Positions 49,674-61,512 of a stretch of 64,000 nucleotides of DNA are shown one piece after another. Under the pieces are notes generated by a model. It was given only the letters and a program-made list of their open reading frames with translations. It was not told the DNA's origin and did not search any database. A program made the position numbers and the translations under genes. The stretch lies in assembly GCA_963735025.1 (NCBI GenBank), contig CAVTJG010000017.1, forward strand, positions 62,001-126,000. Reading direction: 5' to 3'. This DNA is from JAABRB01 sp963735025. Its GTDB lineage: Bacteria; Pseudomonadota; Gammaproteobacteria; Burkholderiales; SG8-39. Position 1 is the first letter of the stretch. Each line of letters begins with the position of its first letter.

Positions 49674-51164
49674 TCAGCGCAATCCGTACGACTGCTCGAT
49701 GGCGTGCAGGCAGAGGGCCATGAGCGGCTGCGGCGCGATTCCGAGGACCAGGATTGCAAGCCCGTTCGCCGACAGCAGGACGCGCATATCGACCCCCGAC
49801 TCGATCGGGCTGGAATCCTCCGGCGGATCGAAATACATCAGCTTCACGACCCTGAGATAGTAGAAGGCCCCAATCAGCGAGAACAGCACCGCGACCACCG
49901 CGAGCCAGACGTGCCCGGCCGCAAGGACCGCCTGCAGAACGGCCAGCTTGGCATAGAAACCGACCGTCGGCGGAATTCCGGCCAGCGAGAACATGACGAG
50001 GAGGGTCACGAACGCATACCAGGGACTACGCTGGTTCAGCCCCTTGAAATCGGACAGTTGGTCCGCCTCGAAACCGGCGCGCGACAGGAGCAGAATGACG
50101 CCGAAGGCACCCAGCACCATCAACACGTAGACCACGACGTAGAACATCGCCGAGCCATAGGCCTCGCCCGCCGACAGCAGATTGCGGTTGATCACTCCCG
50201 AGAGCAGTGCGAGGAGCATGAAGCCCATGTGCGCGATGGTGGAGTAGGCGAGCATGCGCTTGATGTTCGTCTGCGCGATCGCCGCCAGATTGCCGATCGC
50301 GAGCGAAAGCACCGCGAGGACGATCAGCATCTGCTGCCAATCGATGGCCAGGACCAGCAGTCCGTCCACCAGCAGGCGCATTGCCATGGCAAAGGCCGAG
50401 ATCTTCGGGGCGGTCCCGACGAAGATCGTCATCGCGTTCGGTGCGCCGTGATAGACGTCCGGAATCCACATGTGAAACGGAACGACGCCGAGCTTGAACG
50501 CAAGCCCGGCAACCAGGAAAACGAGGCCGACGATCAGCACCAGCGGGGGAACGCCTCCGCGGCCGATTCTTGCCGTCAGATCGCTGATCTCGAGCGTCCC
50601 GGTCGATCCGTAGATCATGGACATTCCGTAGAGCAAGAGGCCCGAAGCCATGGCACCCAGTACGAAGTACTTCATCGCCGCCTCGGTCGAGGCGCTCGAA
50701 TCCCGATTCAGGGCTATCAGCGCGTACAGCGAAAGCGAAAGCAGCTCGAGTCCGAGATAAAGGACCAGGAGGTGGTTCGCCGAGATCATCACCATCATCC
50801 CGAGCATCGCGAAGAGCGTCAGCGCAAAGTACTCTCCCGTGAGCAGTCCGCGGTCCGCGAGGTAGCGGCGCGAGTAGATCAGGCACGCGGAGACCGCGAT
50901 GAAGACGGCCAGCTTGAGGACGCTCGACATCACGTCGCCGACGAACATGTTCCCGAACGTATAGCCCGTGACGCCTCCCAGCGCATTTGCGATGCCGACC
51001 GTCAGCACGGCACAACCGAGCAGGGTCGCCTGCGTAAGCGCATAGGTGATCCAGCGGCGACGCTCCCCCACGAAAAGGTCCGTCAGCAGGACGACCAGCG
51101 CCATGACGAACAGGAAGATCTCCGCATACGCGGGGAACATCACGGGCAGGGACTGTTCCGCCAT
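49674..51164 (-). CDS. nuoN: NADH-quinone oxidoreductase subunit N
   Basis: Proton-pumping antiporter-like subunit of complex I, 496 residues with about 14 transmembrane helices. The start ATG at 51164 (MAEQSLPVMFPAYAEIFLF) matches the usual NuoN N-terminus. The conserved KLGVVPFHMWIPDVYHGAP and a TNIKRMLAYSTIAHMG region with the helix-8 lysine are present. Two indels in nuoM leave an open frame running into nuoN without a stop. This is not a real fusion, because a proper nuoM stop exists in the restored frame at 51169-51167. Confidence 0.93.
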   Translation of the reverse strand: MAEQSLPVMFPAYAEIFLFVMALVVLLTDLFVGERRRWITYALTQATLLGCAVLTVGIANALGGVTGYTFGNMFVGDVMSSVLKLAVFIAVSACLIYSRRYLADRGLLTGEYFALTLFAMLGMMVMISANHLLVLYLGLELLSLSLYALIALNRDSSASTEAAMKYFVLGAMASGLLLYGMSMIYGSTGTLEISDLTARIGRGGVPPLVLIVGLVFLVAGLAFKLGVVPFHMWIPDVYHGAPNAMTIFVGTAPKISAFAMAMRLLVDGLLVLAIDWQQMLIVLAVLSLAIGNLAAIAQTNIKRMLAYSTIAHMGFMLLALLSGVINRNLLSAGEAYGSAMFYVVVYVLMVLGAFGVILLLSRAGFEADQLSDFKGLNQRSPWYAFVTLLVMFSLAGIPPTVGFYAKLAVLQAVLAAGHVWLAVVAVLFSLIGAFYYLRVVKLMYFDPPEDSSPIESGVDMRVLLSANGLAILVLGIAPQPLMALCLHAIEQSYGLR

Positions 51165-51166
51165 GG

Positions 51167-52666
51167 TCAGAGTTTTCCTCGCGGAAACGTGTCGCACGAG
51201 CTTGTCGACGGAAGCGTGCATCACTTCGCTTATCGGTTTCGGATAGACGCCCATTCCAAGAACGGCCACCGCGAGAAGCATGAGCACGAGGACTCCCGTC
51301 GGTTGATGTCGACGAGGTCGGCGACATGCCGATTCGCGACTTCACCGAAGATCACGCGCTTGTACATCCAGAGCGTGTACGCCGCCCCGAAAATCAGCGT
51401 GGTTGCCGCCACGAATGCAATCCAGAAGTTGAACTTGACGGCCCCCATGATGACCATGAACTCGCCGACGAACCCGCTGGTCCCAGGCAATCCGGCATTG
51501 GCCAGCGCGAAGAGCATCATGAAGGCCGCAAACTTCGGCATCGTATTGACCACGCCGCCGTAGTCGGAAATCTGCCGCGAGTGCATGCGGTCGTACATGA
51601 CGCCCACGCAAAGGAACAGGGCGGCCGATACGAAACCGTGGGAAATCATCTGTATCAGAGCCCCCTCCACCGCGATGGGTATCAGGTCACGGCCGTTGAA
51701 CATGAAGAAGCCGAGCGTGACGAACCCCATGTGCGCGATGGACGAATAGGCGATGAGCTTCTTCATGTCCGCCTGCACCAGCGCCACGAGACCGATGTAA
51801 GCGACCGCAATCAGCGACAGCGTGATCATGAAGCCTGAAAGCGCAATGCTCGCGTCCGGAAGGATGGGGAGCGAGAAGCGGATGAAGCCGTAAGCGCCTA
51901 GCTTCAGCATGATCGCTGCCAGCACCGCCGAGCCGCCGGTCGGCGCCTCGACGTGCGCGTCGGGTAGCCATGTATGGACCGGCCACATCGGCACCTTGAC
52001 CGAGAACGCCGCAAAGAATGCGAAGAAGAGCAGCTTCTGCGCGTCGAGCGGCAGCGGCAGTGTCCAGAAATCCAGGATCGCGAAGCTGCCACCCGCCTTG
52101 TTGTACAGATAGATGAGCGCGACCAGGAAAAGCAGCGAGCCGAGCAGCGTGTAGAGGAAGAATTTGAGGGCCGCGTAGACCCGGTTCGTGCCTCCCCAGA
52201 CACCGATGACCAGGTACATCGGGATCAGGTTCGCCTCGAAGAAGATGTAGAAAAGCGCCGCGTCGAGCGAAGCAAACACCCCGTTCATCAGGCCGGACAT
52301 GATGAGGAACGCCGCGAAATACTGGCTCACCCGGCTCCGGATCACCTCCCACCCCGCGACGACTACCAGGATCGTCACGAAGCTGTTCAACAGCACGAAG
52401 ATCAGCGATACCCCGTCGACGCCGAGGTGATAGTTGATGTTGAATCGCTCGATCCATGGGCTCAGTTCGACGAACTGCATTTCCGCCGTTCCGAGCTGGA
52501 ATCCCGTGTATAGCGGAACTGTCACCAGGAACCCAGCGATCGCGCCGAGGAGCGCCAGGGGACGCGCGATGTGTGCGTTCCGGTCGCCACCGGTCATCAG
52601 GACCGCGAAGCCGGCGAGGACGGGGATCCAGATCGCCAGTGACAGCCAGTAGGTCTGAGCCTGCAT
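51167..52666 (-). CDS. nuoM: NADH-quinone oxidoreductase subunit M, two frameshifts
   Basis: Antiporter-like subunit of complex I, about 499 residues and 14 helices. FSVKVPMWPVHTWLPDAHVEAP and QADMKKLIAYSSIAHMG are diagnostic. The frame is broken at two places. Near 51302, a T is missing in the codon after VDINRRE. Near 51173, an A is extra in an AAAA run just before the stop. The shifts cancel, so the gene length is a multiple of three, and restoring both gives a C-terminus of VSARKL followed by TGA at 51169-51167. The gene starts with ATG at 52666, 20 bp from nuoL. Confidence 0.9.
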
Positions 52667-52685
52667 CGTTATTGTCTTGTTCTTG

Positions 52686-54696
<2,011 letters not shown>

Positions 54697-54703
54697 GGCC
54701 GTT

Positions 54704-55009
54704 TCATCCCTTGAGGCTGTCCAGGTCCTCGACATGGATCGTGCGCAGATTGCGGAACAGCACAACCAGGATGGCAAGGCCTATCGCCGACTCTGCGGCG
54801 GCCACCGTGAGGATGAAGAAGACGAAAATCTGCCCGCCAAGATCTCCCAGGTAGTAGGAGAAGGCGATGAAATTCGTGTTGACCGCGAGCAGCATCAGTT
54901 CGATCGCCATCAGCAGGATGATGACGTTCTTCCGGTTCAGGAATATTCCGACAATGCTGATCGCAAAGAGGGCCGCTCCCAGGATCAGGAAATGCGACAG
55001 CGAAAGCAA
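54704..55009 (-). CDS. nuoK: NADH-quinone oxidoreductase subunit K
   Basis: Small complex I subunit, 101 residues, three transmembrane helices. The family segments LSHFLILGAALFAISIVG, NRKNVIILLMAIELMLLAVN (with the conserved membrane Glu) and FVFFILTVAAAESAIGLA are all seen. The start is TTG at 55009, giving the usual NuoK N-terminus (M-LSLSHFL). A 101-bp gap to nuoJ holds no gene. Confidence 0.95.
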   Translation of the reverse strand: MLSLSHFLILGAALFAISIVGIFLNRKNVIILLMAIELMLLAVNTNFIAFSYYLGDLGGQIFVFFILTVAAAESAIGLAILVVLFRNLRTIHVEDLDSLKG

Positions 55010-55110
55010 TGAACTCTCCCTTCTCCTTCTATCGAGTTTCGAAGCCGCGGGCTGCGCGAGCAAACGAGCGGCGCGCCGCACCGCCCCAGCTCGGCCTCAC
55101 GCCCTGCTTC

Positions 55111-55713
55111 TCACTCTTCTTTCTCAGCCGGCATCGATACTAGCCGTACCCGATCCTGCCGCCTCACGGCGACCTGCTGCGCCGGATCCTGCGCTTTCGT
55201 GTCGGTCCGCCGACGCAGCGTGAGTGCGATGGCTGCGATGATCGCCACCAGCAACAGCACCGCCGAAAGCTCGAACGGATAGATGTAATCGGTGTACACG
55301 ACGCGCCCGATTTCCTTCGTGTTGCTGTATCCGGCCCCGGGATCTCCCGGCGGGGGCAGCAGCCCGGAGCCGAAATACGGGCGCGCAAGCACGCTGATCA
55401 TCTCGACTAGCATCAGTACGGCCACGGCAAGCGCGAGCGGAAGATGGTGCCAGAACCCTTCGCGCAGGCGATCGAGGTTGATATCGAGCATCATGACGAC
55501 GAACAGAAAAAGCACCATCACTGCCCCGACATACACGAGCACCAATGCGATTGCGAGGAACTCGGCGCGCAGCAGCATCCAGATCGCCGCGGCCGTGAAG
55601 AATGCGAGTACCAGGAACAGGGCGGCGTGGACAGGATTCCGCGCAGTGATGACGCGGGCCGCGGCGAACAGCAGGATCGCGGCGAATGCGTAGAAAATGA
55701 TCGTCTCGAACAT
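55111..55713 (-). CDS. nuoJ: NADH-quinone oxidoreductase subunit J
   Basis: Membrane subunit of complex I, 200 residues with five helices. TARNPVHAALFLVLAFF and VLVYVGAVMVLFLFVVMMLDI (with the pi-bulge helix of the family) are visible. A charged C-terminal tail (VRRQDRVRLVSMPAEKEE) extends beyond the last helix. The ATG at 55713 is 8 bp from the nuoI stop. Confidence 0.94.
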   Translation of the reverse strand: MFETIIFYAFAAILLFAAARVITARNPVHAALFLVLAFFTAAAIWMLLRAEFLAIALVLVYVGAVMVLFLFVVMMLDINLDRLREGFWHHLPLALAVAVLMLVEMISVLARPYFGSGLLPPPGDPGAGYSNTKEIGRVVYTDYIYPFELSAVLLLVAIIAAIALTLRRRTDTKAQDPAQQVAVRRQDRVRLVSMPAEKEE

Positions 55714-55721
55714 CTCTTCGG

Positions 55722-56213
55722 CTACCGATACGCGGCGTCGGAGGCGCGATCTGCGGCTATCTGCGCCTCGTACTTGTCGCCGATCGCGAGCAGCATCTCC
55801 TTCGTGAAGTAGAGATCCCCGCGCCGCTCGCCGTGATACTCGAGGATCCGCGTTTCGACGATCGAATCGACCGGGCAGGACTCCTCGCACATGCCGCAGA
55901 AAATGCACTTCGTGAGGTCGATGTCGTAGCGGGTGGTCCGGCGCGTGCCGTCTTCGCGCTGAGTCGAATCGATCGTAATCGCCAGTGCCGGGCAGATCGC
56001 CTCGCAGAGCTTGCAGCCTATGCAGCGTTCCTCGCCGTTGGGATAGCGGCGCAGCGCATGCAGGCCGCGAAAGCGCGGCGAGATGGGTGTCTTCTCCTCG
56101 GGATACAGCACCGTGATCTTGCGCGCGAACAGGTGGCGGCCGGTGATGGCCATGCCCTTGACAAGCTCGACGAGCAGGAAGGTCTTGAAGGCGTCGCGTA
56201 TCCGTTCGATCAT
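55722..56213 (-). CDS. nuoI: NADH-quinone oxidoreductase subunit I
   Basis: Peripheral-arm ferredoxin subunit, 163 residues, carrying two 4Fe-4S clusters (N6a/N6b) in CIGCKLCEAICP and CIFCGMCEESCP. An amphipathic N-terminal helix (RDAFKTFLLVELVKGM) contacts the membrane arm. The ATG at 56213 is 37 bp after nuoH. Confidence 0.96.
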   Translation of the reverse strand: MIERIRDAFKTFLLVELVKGMAITGRHLFARKITVLYPEEKTPISPRFRGLHALRRYPNGEERCIGCKLCEAICPALAITIDSTQREDGTRRTTRYDIDLTKCIFCGMCEESCPVDSIVETRILEYHGERRGDLYFTKEMLLAIGDKYEAQIAADRASDAAYR

Positions 56214-56250
56214 CGCGCCTCCGGTCTCCCGCCTCGCGCGGCGACGCGAG

Positions 56251-57345
56251 TCATGACCCGCTCCAGATGTTGTAGGGCGTCTGCATCCACACCCCGATCA
56301 CCACCACCCAGATCAGCGTGAGCGGAATGAAGACCTTCCAGCCGAGTCGCATGATCTGGTCGTAGCGGTAGCGTGGAAAGGTCGCACGGAACCACAGGAA
56401 GCAGAACAGCAGCACGGCCACCTTCAGGGCGAGCCAGAGTATCGGGGGCACGGCGTTCGCAAACGTCGAGTCGACCGGTGCGAGCCAGCCTCCCAGAAAC
56501 ATGAGGGCCGCCAGCGTCGCGACGAGGATCATGTTCGCGTACTCGGCCAGGAAGAAGAGCGCGAACGTCATGCCGGAGTACTCGACGTGGAACCCTGCCA
56601 CGATCTCGGACTCTCCCTCGGCGACGTCGAACGGCGCGCGATTGGTCTCCGCGACCGCGGCGATGAAATAGACGATGAACATCGGGAAGAGCGGCAACCA
56701 GTTCCAGGAGAGGAACGTGAGCCCCTCCCCCGCGAAATAGCCCCGACCCTGACCATTGACGATGTCCGAGAGATTCAGGCTGTGCGAAACCATGAGCACG
56801 CAGATGAGCGCAAAGCCCATGGCGATTTCGTAGGACACGATCTGGGCCGCGGAGCGCATCGCCCCGAGAAATGCATACTTCGAATTGGACGCCCACCCGG
56901 CAATGATCACGCCGTATACGCCCATCGACGTGATGGCGAGCAGATAAAGCAGGCCGGCGTTCACGTCCGCGAGCACCAGCTCAGGAGCAAAGGGAATCAC
57001 CGCCCAGGCGGCCAGCGCCGGCATCAACGAAAGCATCGGCGCGAGGACGAACAGGAAGCGGTTCGCACCGGTCGGCACCACGATTTCCTTGACGAGCAGC
57101 TTCAGCACGTCGGCAAACGGCTGCAGGAGCCCGTTCCAGCCGACGCGGTTCGGGCCGATGCGCACCTGCATGTAGCCGATGACCTTGCGCTCGGCGAGCG
57201 TAAGGTACGCCACGCACAGGATGATGGGTATCGCGATCGCGAAGATGAGCATCAGCGTCTTCACGGTGAGAAACAGCGCCGGACCCCACTCCGAGCCGAA
57301 CCACAGCGCGGAGTAGCCTTCCAGGGCGCGCACGGCGTCGCTCAT
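56251..57345 (-). CDS. nuoH: NADH-quinone oxidoreductase subunit H
   Basis: Membrane subunit that helps form the quinone site, 364 residues, eight helices. The family marker ERKVIGYMQVRIGPNRVG is near residue 50. SYEIAMGFALICV and ETNRAPFDVAEGESEIVAGF, the acidic quinone-pathway loop, are intact. The ATG at 57345 overlaps the nuoG stop (ATGA). Confidence 0.96.
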   Translation of the reverse strand: MSDAVRALEGYSALWFGSEWGPALFLTVKTLMLIFAIAIPIILCVAYLTLAERKVIGYMQVRIGPNRVGWNGLLQPFADVLKLLVKEIVVPTGANRFLFVLAPMLSLMPALAAWAVIPFAPELVLADVNAGLLYLLAITSMGVYGVIIAGWASNSKYAFLGAMRSAAQIVSYEIAMGFALICVLMVSHSLNLSDIVNGQGRGYFAGEGLTFLSWNWLPLFPMFIVYFIAAVAETNRAPFDVAEGESEIVAGFHVEYSGMTFALFFLAEYANMILVATLAALMFLGGWLAPVDSTFANAVPPILWLALKVAVLLFCFLWFRATFPRYRYDQIMRLGWKVFIPLTLIWVVVIGVWMQTPYNIWSGS

Positions 57346-59684
57346 GCCGGCTCCAGCGTCAGTGCGTCGAACATGCCACCCAACCGGGCCGTACTTGCGT
57401 GGGCCGCCGCCAGCCGGACGCATCCGTCCGCCAGACGATCGTCGCACGCAAGCGAGACCACGGCGTGACCCGTGCCTTGCCGCACACGCACCCGCTGGCC
57501 CGCTTTGAGGCCGAGCTCGTTCAGCGACGCAGAGTTCATGAATGCCTCCGGAGGTCGTGCGTCGTGCGTCTGCTGCAGGGAGATTGCGCGGCGCACGATC
57601 GGATCGGCGAAGTAGATCGGCACATCCGCCACCCGCTGCAATCCGGGCGCCGCCTGGGAGAGCGACGTGCGCACCCCGGTGATCCGGTTGTCGAGCTTCG
57701 CCGCAAGGCCTTCCGGCGGGAACGCCGCCGCGCGCACCGCTTCGCTCGACTCGTAGTCGAATCCCTGGATGCCGAGCAGATTGCCGAGCACACGCAGCAC
57801 CTTCCACCCGGGACGCGCGTCGCCGAGCGCACGCACGACGCCGTTAAAGCTTTGAGCGCGCCCCTCGGTGTTGACGAACGTCCCCGAAGTCTCGGTAAAC
57901 GGCGCAATCGGCAACAGTACGTCGGCATATTCCTCTACGAAGCCGCGGTACGCGCTCAGCGCCACGACAACATCCGCCTCGTGCATGGCCGCAACCGCCC
58001 GCGCGGGATCATGGCAATCCAGTTCCGGCTCGACATTCAGCAACACATACGCTTTGCGGGGCGCAGACAGCATGGCGCTTGCATTGAGACCGTTCGCACC
58101 GGGTACACAACCCGCCAGATGCCCCCCCACGCTGTTGGCCGCCTCGCCAAGGAAGCCGAATCGCGCGCCCAGCGTATCGGCGAGCGTCTGAACAAGGACG
58201 TGCAGCTGGGTGGCATGAGGATGCTGCTGCGCCGAATTGCCCAGAAAGATTCCGACGCTCCGCCCCGCTACCAGGCTGCGCGCGATGGCAGCGGCCTCGT
58301 CTCCGACCTGCACTCCGGCCACCTCGCCAGGTACGTTTGCCTTCTTCTCATCCGCCACGGCGCGGACGATCTGCGCAAGGGCCGTCGCGAGCCCGCTCGG
58401 TGCGACGACCATGTGATTGGCGGTCTTGATGAGCAGGTCGTCGCCGGCCATGTGCAGAATGCTCACCTCCTGCCCGCGCTTGGCGGCCTGGCGAAGCCGA
58501 TGGGCAATGAGCGGGTGATCCTTGCGCAAGAATGATCCGACGACCAGGACCCGGTCCAGCGAGCCGAGATCGGTCACGTTCATGCCAAGCCATGGCACGC
58601 CCGCCAGGTGGCCGTCACTTGTGAAATCCGATTGACGCAGTCGGAAATCGGCATTGTCCGATCCGAGCCCGCGCGCGAGCTTCTGCAGCAGGAAAAGCTC
58701 CTCCAGGGTCGCATGCGGCGAACCCAGCGCCCCAATGGCGTCGCCTCCATGCGCGGATTTCGCGTCGCGGAGCGCGCGCGCCGCATATTCGAGCGCAACG
58801 TGCCAGTCGACTTCCAGCCACTCCCCGCCCTGCTTGAGCATGGGTCGCGTGAGCCGCTCCTGCGAGTTGAGTCCTTCGTAGGAGAAGCGGTCCTTGTCGG
58901 AGAGCCAGCATTCGTTCAGCGCCTCGTTCTCGAGCGGGAGGACCCGCATCACCCGTTCATGCTGCGTCTGGACGATCAGATTGGAACCGAGACCGCAGTG
59001 CGGCGATACCGACTGCCGGCGCGCCAGCTCCCAGGTGCGGGCAGTAAAGCGAAACGGCTTCGAGGTGAGCGCTCCGACCGGACAGATGTCGATCATGTTT
59101 CCGGACAGCTCTGAGTCGACCGAGCGACCGACGAACGAGACAATCTCCGCGTGCTCGCCGCGACCCACCAGCCCGAGTTCCATGATGCCCGCGATTTCCT
59201 GCCCGAATCTCACGCAGCGCGTGCAGTGGATGCAGCGTGTCATCTCCTCGGCGGCGACGAGCGGTCCGAGCCCCTTGTGGGGGACGACCCGTTTGGCCTC
59301 CTCGTAGCGTGACGCGCTACCGCCATAACCCACGGCGAGGTCCTGCAACTGGCACTCGCCTCCCTGATCACAGATCGGACAGTCCAGAGGATGGTTGATG
59401 AGCAGGAATTCCATCACACCGCGCTGCGCCTTTCGGGCGTAGTCGGACTCCGTCCACACCTTCATTCCGTCGGTGACCGGCGTTGCGCACGCAGGCAACG
59501 GCTTGGGCGCCTTCTCCACCTGGACGAGGCACATGCGGCAGTTGGCCGCGATCGACAGCTTCTTGTGATAGCAGAAATGCGGCACGTACACGCCGAGCCG
59601 ATTGGCGGCTTCCATGACCGTGGCGCCGTGCGGCACCTCGATTGGTCGGCCGTCGATCTCGATCTTCAGCACCTGTTCCGCCAC
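57342..59684 (-). CDS. nuoG: NADH-quinone oxidoreductase subunit G
   Basis: Large iron-sulfur subunit of complex I, 780 residues. An N-terminal 2Fe-2S domain (FCYHKKL then CRMCLVQ) is followed by CPICDQGGECQLQD and CIHCTRC cluster motifs, then a molybdopterin-oxidoreductase-like region (ECWLSDKDRFSYEGL and after) without a cofactor. The GTG start at 59684 overlaps the last base of the nuoF stop (TAGTG). The frame is also open upstream of 59684, but that part is a shadow of nuoF. The 3' end overlaps nuoH. Confidence 0.95.
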   Translation of the reverse strand: MAEQVLKIEIDGRPIEVPHGATVMEAANRLGVYVPHFCYHKKLSIAANCRMCLVQVEKAPKPLPACATPVTDGMKVWTESDYARKAQRGVMEFLLINHPLDCPICDQGGECQLQDLAVGYGGSASRYEEAKRVVPHKGLGPLVAAEEMTRCIHCTRCVRFGQEIAGIMELGLVGRGEHAEIVSFVGRSVDSELSGNMIDICPVGALTSKPFRFTARTWELARRQSVSPHCGLGSNLIVQTQHERVMRVLPLENEALNECWLSDKDRFSYEGLNSQERLTRPMLKQGGEWLEVDWHVALEYAARALRDAKSAHGGDAIGALGSPHATLEELFLLQKLARGLGSDNADFRLRQSDFTSDGHLAGVPWLGMNVTDLGSLDRVLVVGSFLRKDHPLIAHRLRQAAKRGQEVSILHMAGDDLLIKTANHMVVAPSGLATALAQIVRAVADEKKANVPGEVAGVQVGDEAAAIARSLVAGRSVGIFLGNSAQQHPHATQLHVLVQTLADTLGARFGFLGEAANSVGGHLAGCVPGANGLNASAMLSAPRKAYVLLNVEPELDCHDPARAVAAMHEADVVVALSAYRGFVEEYADVLLPIAPFTETSGTFVNTEGRAQSFNGVVRALGDARPGWKVLRVLGNLLGIQGFDYESSEAVRAAAFPPEGLAAKLDNRITGVRTSLSQAAPGLQRVADVPIYFADPIVRRAISLQQTHDARPPEAFMNSASLNELGLKAGQRVRVRQGTGHAVVSLACDDRLADGCVRLAAAHASTARLGGMFDALTLEPA

Positions 59685-61039
59685 TATGCCGCCGCCCGCA
59701 AAGCAGTGTCGGGATTCGTCGCGTAGCCGCCGGACACGGTGACCGAGCAGCGCTTGTGCTCGATGTGATGCATGAATTCGTCGCGAAAATGCTTGATGAA
59801 GCTTTTCACCGGCAGCGCCGCCGCATCGCCCAGCGCGCAGATGGTGTGGCCCTGAATATTGTCGGCAACACTCGTCAATGCATCCAGGTCCTCGATCTTT
59901 CCCCGGCCGTTCTCGATCCGGTGGACCATCCGGTAGAGCCAACCCGTGCCTTCGCGGCACGGCGTGCATTGCCCGCACGACTCCTCGAAATAGAAGTACG
60001 CGAGACGCTCGAGCGCCTTCACCATGCAGGTCGAGTCGTCCATCACGATGACCGCTCCCGAGCCGAGCATCGACCCGGCCTTGGCGATCGAGTCGTAGTC
60101 CATGTCGGTCTGCATCATGATGTCGGCGGGCAGCACCGGCATCGACGAGCCGCCCGGGATGACCGCCTTCAGGCGCCTGCCCCTGGTCACCCCTCCCGCC
60201 ATCTCGAGGAGCTTCGCGAAGGGCGTGCCGAGCCGCACCTCGAAGTTGCCCGGGCGCTCCACGTTCCCCGACACGGAGAAGAGCTTCGTTCCGCCGTTGT
60301 TCGGACGTCCGAGCTCGAGGAAGCGCTCTCCTCCGTTCGCAACGATCCACGGCACCGATGCAAAGGTCTCGGTGTTGTTGATGGTCGTCGGCTTCCCGTA
60401 GAGTCCGTAGCTCGCCGGAAACGGCGGCTTGAAACGCGGCTGGCCGCGCTTGCCTTCGAGCGATTCGAGCAGCGCTGTCTCCTCGCCGCAGATGTACGCC
60501 CCCCATCCATGATAGGCATGCAACTCGAATGCGAAGCCGCTGTCGAGGATGTTCGAACCGAGGTAGCCCGCAGCGTGCGCCTCCGCGAGCGCCTCTTCGA
60601 ACTGCTCGTAGATCTTCCAGATCTCGCCGTGGATGTAGTTGTAGCCTACCGACGCCCCGGTCGTGTACCCGCCGATGATCATGCCCTCGATCAGGCTGTG
60701 CGGGTTGTAGCGGAGGATGTCGCGGTCCTTGAAGGTGCCCGGCTCGCCCTCGTCCGAGTTGCACACCATGTACTTCTGCCCGGGGAAATTGCGCGGCATG
60801 AAGCTCCACTTGAGCCCGGTCGGAAAACCGGCGCCGCCGCGCCCGCGCAACGCGGACTTCTTGAGCTCGGCAATAATGGCGTCCGGCGAGATCTTCTCGG
60901 CAAGAATTTTGCGAAGCGCCGCGTAACCGCCGCGTGCCTCGTAATCCTTCAGACGCCAGTTCAATCCGTCGACTCCCTTCATGATGATTGCATCGGGGCC
61001 GAACGCGTCGGTGGGAAACGGGAGTTGCACGGTGTTCAT
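59684..61039 (-). CDS. nuoF: NADH-quinone oxidoreductase subunit F
   Basis: NADH-oxidising subunit, 451 residues, binding FMN, NADH and cluster N3. RGRGGAGFPTGLKWSFMP is the FMN/NADH-binding segment, followed by CNSDEGEPGTFKDR. The N3 cluster motif is ESCGQCTPCREGTGW with a later Cys in HTICALGD. The ATG at 61039 lies inside the end of nuoE (overlap of 4). Confidence 0.96.
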   Translation of the reverse strand: MNTVQLPFPTDAFGPDAIIMKGVDGLNWRLKDYEARGGYAALRKILAEKISPDAIIAELKKSALRGRGGAGFPTGLKWSFMPRNFPGQKYMVCNSDEGEPGTFKDRDILRYNPHSLIEGMIIGGYTTGASVGYNYIHGEIWKIYEQFEEALAEAHAAGYLGSNILDSGFAFELHAYHGWGAYICGEETALLESLEGKRGQPRFKPPFPASYGLYGKPTTINNTETFASVPWIVANGGERFLELGRPNNGGTKLFSVSGNVERPGNFEVRLGTPFAKLLEMAGGVTRGRRLKAVIPGGSSMPVLPADIMMQTDMDYDSIAKAGSMLGSGAVIVMDDSTCMVKALERLAYFYFEESCGQCTPCREGTGWLYRMVHRIENGRGKIEDLDALTSVADNIQGHTICALGDAAALPVKSFIKHFRDEFMHHIEHKRCSVTVSGGYATNPDTALRAAA

Positions 61040-61512
61040 CGGGAAAGCTCCGCGAGGAGCCGGTCGATCTGCTCCTTCGACATGAACGACAGCATGGTCT
61101 TGTTGTTGTGCAGGACGACCGGGGCATCACCGCAGGCACCGAAGCACTCGCCTTCCCTGAGCGTGAACTTACCGTCGGCCGTCGTCTCGTTGAAATCGAT
61201 GCCGAGCGTGCGCTTGAGGTGCTCGGCCGAGTCGACCGCACCGCGCAGGGCGCACGGCAGATTGGTGCAGATGCAGAGCTTGTGGGTGCCGACCGGCCGG
61301 GTGTCGTACATGCCGTAGAACGTCGCGACCTCGTAGACCGCGATGGGCGACATTCCCAGGTAGTCTGCCACCGCATCCATGACCTCGGTCGAAACGTAAC
61401 CACGCTCGCTCTGCGCGGCGGTGAGCGCGGCCATCACCGCCGAGCGCTTCTGCTCCGGCGGGTACTTCGCAAGCTCGCGGTCGATCCGCTCTATTAACTG
61501 GCTTGAGAGCAT
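61036..61512 (-). CDS. nuoE: NADH-quinone oxidoreductase subunit E
   Basis: Thioredoxin-like 2Fe-2S subunit (N1a), 158 residues. The cluster ligands are in CICTNLPCALRG and GECFGACGDAPV, the normal C-x4-C and C-x3-C spacing. The N-terminal helical part contains FYGMYDTRPVG. The ATG at 61512 shares one base with the nuoD stop (TGATG). No defect is seen. Confidence 0.95.
   Translation of the reverse strand: MLSSQLIERIDRELAKYPPEQKRSAVMAALTAAQSERGYVSTEVMDAVADYLGMSPIAVYEVATFYGMYDTRPVGTHKLCICTNLPCALRGAVDSAEHLKRTLGIDFNETTADGKFTLREGECFGACGDAPVVLHNNKTMLSFMSKEQIDRLLAELSR

Noticed and set aside
49215..51563. Long plus-strand frame (782 codons) opposite nuoN/nuoM
   Set aside because: It is antisense to conserved complex I genes, is Arg/His/Gln-rich low-complexity, and matches no family. 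It is an artefact of GC-rich codon usage.
59642..61318. Long plus-strand frame opposite nuoF/nuoE
   Set aside because: Shadow of intact nuoF and nuoE on the other strand with no recognisable domain.
59685..61403. Upstream extension of the nuoG frame, which could be read as a 1353-residue protein
   Set aside because: The extension lies over nuoF and nuoE in another frame and is not NuoG-like. NuoG starts properly at the GTG at 59684.
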